From positions 98,029,741 through 98,093,740 of the forward strand of contig CM041465.1 in NCBI GenBank assembly GCA_023213395.1: a stretch of 64,000 nt of DNA, written 5' to 3'. The DNA comes from Cycas panzhihuaensis. Taxonomy: Eukaryota > Cycadophyta. Shown piece after piece: positions 58,803 to 64,000 of the stretch. How positions within the stretch are numbered: the stretch's first letter is position 1; every line of letters begins with the position of its first letter. The position numbers and the translations under genes are program-made. The notes beneath the pieces are model-generated. The model worked only from the letters and a program-made list of their open reading frames with translations, had not been told where the DNA came from and did no database searches.

Positions 58803-60203
58803 TTATCTAATCAGGGGAACATTCCAACCCGACCTTTTAATGACCTTGCCCGGGGCCAAGACTATGTCTTGGGTCGCCCCCATGCACATGGCATTGCCCT
58901 CCTCGAAGTGGAGAGGGTCAAGGTCAACAGGAGGAGCAGGAATAGGAGACAAGATCAGATCGGCAAGTGTGGATCCGATCGCGAGGATCTTCTGGTGACC
59001 AAGCCTATGGTGACCAGAAGGCAAGTTGGGCGCAAAACTCGCTAGATGCTCAAGCAGGGCTTTGTCATCCTCGAAGTAATCCACCCCATGGATGACCTTA
59101 CTTCGAGTAGAAGAAGCACTTGAGGGAGTAAGAGCAACGGGACCGTGATGGTCGTCGGGTTGCTCAACTTCCTTGCGGGATTCCGAAGGAAAGCCAAGAA
59201 GAGGCTCCTCGAAAGGAGCGAAAGGTAATTCTTCAAAGCCATTACCTACGGGGGGTAATGAAGAAGAAGAACTGACGACGGGCGGGTCAACATAAGCAGT
59301 GACGTGTGACACGCACGAATAGCTAGCCTCACCAACGAGAGAGATTCCAGACCGGGATCTAGAATGAGACGGATGCGATCTACTGGTGCAGAGGAAAGAG
59401 ACAGGGTGAAGGCAATCCTCGTCTTCGTCATGTGACTCATCGTCACTAAACGAGGCAAAGTACCTGTAACTCCCAACGCCAATAGGGGCGAACCGCGTGA
59501 GACTACGGGAAGAGGACGCGGGATCTTCTTCGGATGGGTTAGGTATATCAATAGAGCAAGCCGAGGCATGCGTGGAAGGACCTTGGTTTGCCGAACTGGT
59601 GGAATGAGTTTGTTTGGTGAATGGGCGTTCACGGGGAATCACTCTCATCCGTCCGTCATGGACAAATTTAAGTTGTCCCCAAAGAGTCGAGTACACGGCT
59701 CCCATTTGGTCGAGCCATGGACGACCTAGAAGGAGGTTGTAGTCAACGTTAACGTCGAGGACTACAACGTCGACAAGAACAGTCTTGCCCTCAAAGGTGA
59801 GCGGAATCACGGCAGATCCCAAAGGGGTCTTCTCGCTACCGTCATAACCTTGGCATCGCCATGGAACAGGTTCCAAGGCAGAGATACCAAGCTCTTGCAT
59901 GACACGTAAGGGCATGGCATTGACAGAAGAACCATTGTCGACAATAGTGCTTCGAAGGGTACAATCGGGTGTATCGATAGTGATAGTAAACGAGAAGTTC
60001 CACTGATGTTCCCTTTCACCGGCGGGAGGAAGATCCTTAGGATCAAATGAGATAACGGGTCCACAACCTTGGGTGATACCCAAAGCGTGGACAGGCGCAT
60101 CACTCGATCCTAAAGCTTCCAGGAGGAGGGCCCGCTGCTTGGGACAACTCCTCAAAACGTCTATCAAGGACATCCCTGCAGCGACAGCATGAAGCTCGTC
60201 CAC
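58803..60203 (-). CDS. E3R aspartic protease with long linker (466 codons open)
   Basis: The longest open frame in the window. Early part: MDELHAVAAGMSLIDVL, ITQGCGPVISFDPKDLP and FTITIDTPDCTLRST. The protease site is IVDNGSSVNAMPLRV and the flap-like region GYDGSEKTPLG. YNLLLGRPWLDQMGAVYST closes the protease fold as in Tat and Athila elements. A Ser- and acid-rich linker follows (FSDDESHDEDEDC, DYFEDDKALLEHLASFAPN), leading to RT. The protease would cut the gag-pol polyprotein. Codon 1 here is only the first Met in the open stretch; in a live element this would be part of a longer gag-pol frame. It ends at a TAG-type or frameshift end near 58803, where the RT lead-in changes frame. Confidence 0.85.
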   Translation of the reverse strand: MDELHAVAAGMSLIDVLRSCPKQRALLLEALGSSDAPVHALGITQGCGPVISFDPKDLPPAGEREHQWNFSFTITIDTPDCTLRSTIVDNGSSVNAMPLRVMQELGISALEPVPWRCQGYDGSEKTPLGSAVIPLTFEGKTVLVDVVVLDVNVDYNLLLGRPWLDQMGAVYSTLWGQLKFVHDGRMRVIPRERPFTKQTHSTSSANQGPSTHASACSIDIPNPSEEDPASSSRSLTRFAPIGVGSYRYFASFSDDESHDEDEDCLHPVSFLCTSRSHPSHSRSRSGISLVGEASYSCVSHVTAYVDPPVVSSSSSLPPVGNGFEELPFAPFEEPLLGFPSESRKEVEQPDDHHGPVALTPSSASSTRSKVIHGVDYFEDDKALLEHLASFAPNLPSGHHRLGHQKILAIGSTLADLILSPIPAPPVDLDPLHFEEGNAMCMGATQDIVLAPGKVIKRSGWNVPLIR

Positions 60204-60419
60204 GATGGAGAAGGGCTTACCCTTCGCGGTAGGCTAGGTAAGTGCCCTTCGGAAATCGTAACGACCTGGGCGTACAGGGATAGCCTTGGGAAAGAGAGGT
60301 ACTTCCGGAGGAAGGTTCTCTGCAAGAGGGTCGGAGGGAGCAGAAGAACAAGAAGCTCCTGCTGCTTCCTTGGCGGCTTGAGATCACGTAAGGGCATAAG
60401 TAGGAGTTGCTTCAAGCAA

Positions 60420-62750
60420 CTGGATCACCTTCTTCCCTTTGTTCCAGGGTCACGAAGGTGACGGGGTGCGATGGCTAGGAGAACGAGAGGAGGAAGACGA
60501 GTTCCGGGCACCCTTCCCTTTGTCACGGGAAGGACGAGGATTGGGCGATCTTCCTCGGTTTCGGTTGCTCTTGGTTTGGGTGTTGCGATCACGTTCCCCG
60601 TGTTTAGGGAACGGATCCTTGTGAACTGGTTGGTCCAAATTAGGCCTTGAGGCCCGTTTAGGGGAAGAGTTGCGTCGAGGGGCATCCTTAGGATGCTAGG
60701 CCCTACAATGCGAATCATCGTGAAAGCACTCCCCATGAATGGAGCACCACTTATTCTCAAGCGGAGGGTCTGACCTTCTCGCTTGAGAGGACTAGGTGTT
60801 TCCATTCATAGGGAGAGGAGCTTGAGTTGTTTGTTGGACTTGTTTATTGGATGTAGGGGATGAAGGAGCTTGAAGCTTGAGTTCCTTCATCGTATGCTCG
60901 AATGAGCGTATGGCTGATGTGAGAGGATCTAAAGTTCTCTCAGTCGGATGAGAGGAAGACCGGGTAGGTTGTGAAGGTTTGGTATACTTAGTTGGGGGTG
61001 GTACCTCACGGCGCTGTGAGGGCTTAAGAGGTTTCTTGAGACCAGCTTGGATCTCAATAGCCTCCAACGCCAAACACTTGGCGATCGCGGAGTCACATGT
61101 GGTCGCCTCTATCTTGAGGACTTCCACATGAACTTCGGGATGAAGTGCGTTGACGAAAAGGTCTCGCTTCAACTCCTCGGGCAATGTTGCCTTAGTGGAG
61201 TAAAGCAAGTCGTGAAATCACCACACAAAGTCACGATTCATTTCGTCGTGACCTTGTTTGAGCGAAAGAAGTGACTTCATTCCGCTCTCGAATGGACGGG
61301 CTACATCAAAATAGTTGATGAACTCATCCATCAATTGCTAGAATGAATGGATAGAATGGGCATGGAGGCGGTAGAACCACTTGAGGGCGTCACCCTGCAA
61401 GGATCGCGGGAATAATTTCATTAAAATGTGGTCGTAAGCCCAGTAATCAATGCATGCCATAGAAAAACTACGCACATGCTCCGCCGGGTCTTGCGACGAA
61501 GTTCCGTCGAATCTAGGAACTTCAGGGGGATGAGGCAGCGGATTGGTTCTTAACCCCTCAATGGATAGAGATGTTGACCTAAAGTCCATGAAGGGGCGTG
61601 CCCTTGCCTGGACCGTAGGGTCAACGAATGTCGTAGTAGGTAATGAACAAGGAGCGGATGGGGGTAGAACACCCATCCCTCCTTGAGGAAACGCCCCCTA
61701 CTGAGAAGAGGCGTGGGGGTAGGTGCCTTGGAAGGGAGTCGGGTTCCCTTGTGAAGGCACAACAAATGGAATTGCGTTAGATGACGGACAAGACGGATGT
61801 GGAACCGGGTTTTGCCCATATGGGCCACCTGTATGTGGGGCGACCCCATATGGGTGTAGCGGATCCACCCCATAAACCGGGAGATGGCTTCCTCTACCCT
61901 GCCCCCAAGGCTAAGAAGTATACCCTGGGGGAACATAGAAGGAAGCGCCAATGTGTTGGTTTTGAGAGTGTGTGGGAGCAGGTCCCACATGACTAGTAGT
62001 CGAAAGGCTAGTAGGACCAACAGGCCTACTAGGAACAGTATGCGCCACATTAGGGGATGGCACATTGGTTTGGTTAGGGATGGGTATGCTAACCTTCAAT
62101 TGAGGGAAATACACACCACGGGGAGATCCCGAAACACTAGGACCTCGATGAGGAATGGAAGGCGCAACACGTGCCCCCACTGCGGGAATAGGAAAGGAGC
62201 GGGACATATGCGTAGGCACAAAGGGATTTGTTGTCAACGGAAGAGTAGATGAGGATGAGGCATGAGGAGGAGGAGAGGAAGAAGAAGGGGCTCCTCCACG
62301 AAGAGCACCCTCAAGCCATCCAGGACGCGGTTGGAAGCATACCGCACAGCGACACTCGTTGAGAGCTTCAACTACGTCGATAGGAGGGGTTCCTACATAC
62401 TCGTAAGAGGTAATTGGGACCTCGAACAAGGTAGGTCCCTCGGGATGCTCCTCATAAGAGTCATTGATCACATGGTAAGTCTCAAGAGGAGCGGATCCTT
62501 CTACGACATGGGTAGAGGGATGGACATCGAGTGAGAGATGTTGGTCACTTGGGTAGTAAAGGGGTTCATTACCCTCTTGGGTGGACCCGGGAATAGAGGA
62601 AGGAAAAGCATGGGTTTCTAAGGTTGAAGTGTGGTAGGCCCAATCAGAAGAGTATCCCTCCATAGTCAGATCAGAATCTGACAAAGGAAGAGGGTGATAC
62701 TCAGGGTCTTCTAACGATGGAGGTAGAGCATGGCGAGAGAAGCGTCGCAT
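60420..62750 (-). pseudogene. E3R gag
   Basis: The start ATG (complement ending at 62750) opens MRRFSRHALPPSLED. The first 279 codons (61911-62750) are a Ser/Pro-rich N-terminal region ending at a stop after YVPPGYTS. The capsid-like part is at 61338-61676 (PEVPRFDGTSSQDPAEHVRS, IDYWAYDHILMKLFP, GDALKWFYRL) and 60792-61208 (LPEELKRDLFVNALHPEVHV). The zinc motif near 60715-60760 is of the form CX2HX4HX4C (WCSIHGECFHDDSHC). A basic Arg/Ser tail follows (60450-60638). Four or more nonsense codons separate the pieces. Gag forms the particle and binds RNA. Confidence 0.82.
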
Positions 62751-62903
62751 GCAAGATCAACCAACAGTGTTAGGGAAAAAGAGAGGGCGGTAAGGCACAC
62801 GCGTTGGGGGCTGCCCAACGTAGAGATCGAAATAGGTATAAAAGGATCACAAAAAGGTAGCGAAACCAATGGAAGAGAGCGGAAACTAGCTCCCTTACTA
62901 GCA

Positions 62904-62922
62904 GTCCCCAGTATGGTTGCCA
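62904..62922 (-). other. E3R primer-binding site
   Basis: Sense TGGCAACCATACTGGGGAC, one base inside the LTR end GTCCA. It is the least changed version of the family PBS. I could not assign the tRNA with certainty. Confidence 0.65.
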
Positions 62923-62923
62923 G

Positions 62924-64000
62924 TGGACGTGCGTCTACGGGATAGCTACCTAACTAAATAGGTGTGGTAAGAGCGGGTGGTAATGTGATTGAGAAAGAGA
63001 CCTATAAGTAGGGTAATTACCACGCAGGGCACCCCATGCGCCGGAGCGCGAGTTTGGGACTTGCAATAGAATGTGGCTACCAAAGGGTGATCCTCCACCA
63101 CTTCGAACAAAGGGTGAGGAGGTGCAGGGTTAGCCTGGGTTGACCTAGGGGAAGGATCCTCCCACCCTTGGATGGCCGGAAGGGAAAGAGGAGGAGCCTT
63201 TAAGGGTTTCCCTAAAGCAACGGGAAACGAAGAAGGATAGGCAAACGACTGGCCTATAGACGAGGTCACTTTGGTTATCCGGCAAAGCGAGGAATCAAAT
63301 GAAAGCAAGAGGGATGATCTGAGAAGATGGATCAAGGTATGCCTAAGCAAACTAACCGGGCATACGAGTAATGCAGAGGGCAAGGAGTTCACACAGCTAA
63401 GACAGAGGGGAAAGGTGAAAAGGAGCGGTTCCTATGACCTTTTCCTATGGGTAGCAGAGATGCATGCAATAAAACAAATAGAGCGTAAACCGAAAGCAAA
63501 GTTAAGTTTCCCTTTTGATCTCCGATATGTTAATTACTAAGAAGGAATTCAAAAGGAAAGGGTAGTAGGGTGGAGTGAGGCGTGCACCTAGACCGGAGGC
63601 GTGTGTGACGAGGGCCTTCTTGAGGGACACCAAACTACTTCACGAGGTGCGTCAGATGCGAGGCGTCGTGGCGAATTGGAAAGAGGGGCTCCCTTACCTT
63701 CCCCAGAAAAATACTAAAGTACAATGCGAAGGAAGAAAAGAACCGAATACTAGCGACTAAAGAAGTATGGAAGTACAATATGCGCAGGAGCACTTACTGG
63801 CAACGGACCAAGCGAAAAACATCTTTTGCGCTCTCCAAGCACCTGCAAGTAATGGCAACCTCCCCCTTTCTAGAGAAAGAGTACTAACATGCAATGACGA
63901 GATCCTAACAATACATGTCTATGTAATACAAATATAAACTTAAACACATATATGTTAGCATCAACACAACAATGATAGTATGTAAAAGAGGGCAACCAAA
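62924..64000 (-). repeat. E3R 5' LTR (continues past the window edge)
   Basis: Aligns with 34515-35600 at roughly 85% by eye; shared blocks include GGATAGCTACCTAACTAA, CCACCCTTGGATGGCCGGAA and CTCCCTTACCTTCCC. The LTR terminus TGGACGTG next to the PBS is intact. The minus-strand frame at 62946-63392 resembles the one at 34591-35079 but carries no known domain. Confidence 0.75.

Overview
The window is plant nuclear DNA made almost entirely of nested, mostly dead LTR retrotransposons. I see no host gene, rRNA, tRNA or CRISPR array. The plant assignment rests on two things. One copia element has a primer-binding site matching plant initiator tRNA-Met. The gypsy copies carry plant Tat-lineage traits: large size, a second RNase H of archaeal type, and an antisense gene resembling the plant mobile domain. 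The decay pattern (CAG to TAG, TGG to TAG, CGA to TGA) also fits cytosine methylation at CG and CHG sites. I cannot name the species; a large, repeat-rich genome is implied.

Layout. 1-1854 is AT-rich sequence without a gene. 1855-2292 is the 5' end (PBS and LTR) of a minus-strand Ty1/copia element running off the left edge. From 2293 to the right edge lie at least four copies of one Ty3/gypsy family, called E1 to E4 here. E1 (2293-19302) and E2 (15972-34514) are minus-strand copies that share the LTR at 15972-19302, giving an LTR-internal-LTR-internal-LTR chain. A 5.1-kb Ty1/copia element (19602-24689, plus strand, 5-bp target duplication AGTAA) sits in the 3' part of E2. E3 begins at an intact LTR terminus at 34515 inside the 5' LTR of E2. 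Its left part (E3L, 34515-43088) holds an LTR, the 3' region and the integrase end. Its probable right part (E3R, 56221 to the edge) holds integrase, RT-RNase H, protease, gag, PBS and a 5' LTR. Between them lies E4, a plus-strand copy (43089-56217) with both LTRs.

Family architecture in sense order: LTR, PBS, gag, aspartic protease, RT, gypsy RNase H, integrase, then a gene on the opposite strand (plant-mobile-domain-like part followed by a coiled coil, behind a TATA box and a possible intron), then a sense-strand RNase H of the second type, then PPT and LTR. The second RNase H lies after integrase in every copy where that region survives. The gypsy RNase H carries Glu instead of the usual last catalytic Asp in three copies and Lys in the fourth. 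The antisense gene and the displaced second RNase H are the most interesting content.

State of decay. E1, E2 and the internal copia are CpG-poor and broken mainly by transition nonsense codons. E4 keeps many CpGs but is broken by dozens of 1-3 base indels. E3R is best preserved: a 466-codon open protease segment, RT Asp pair intact, integrase D,D35E intact. All coordinates of decayed domains are by eye and approximate.
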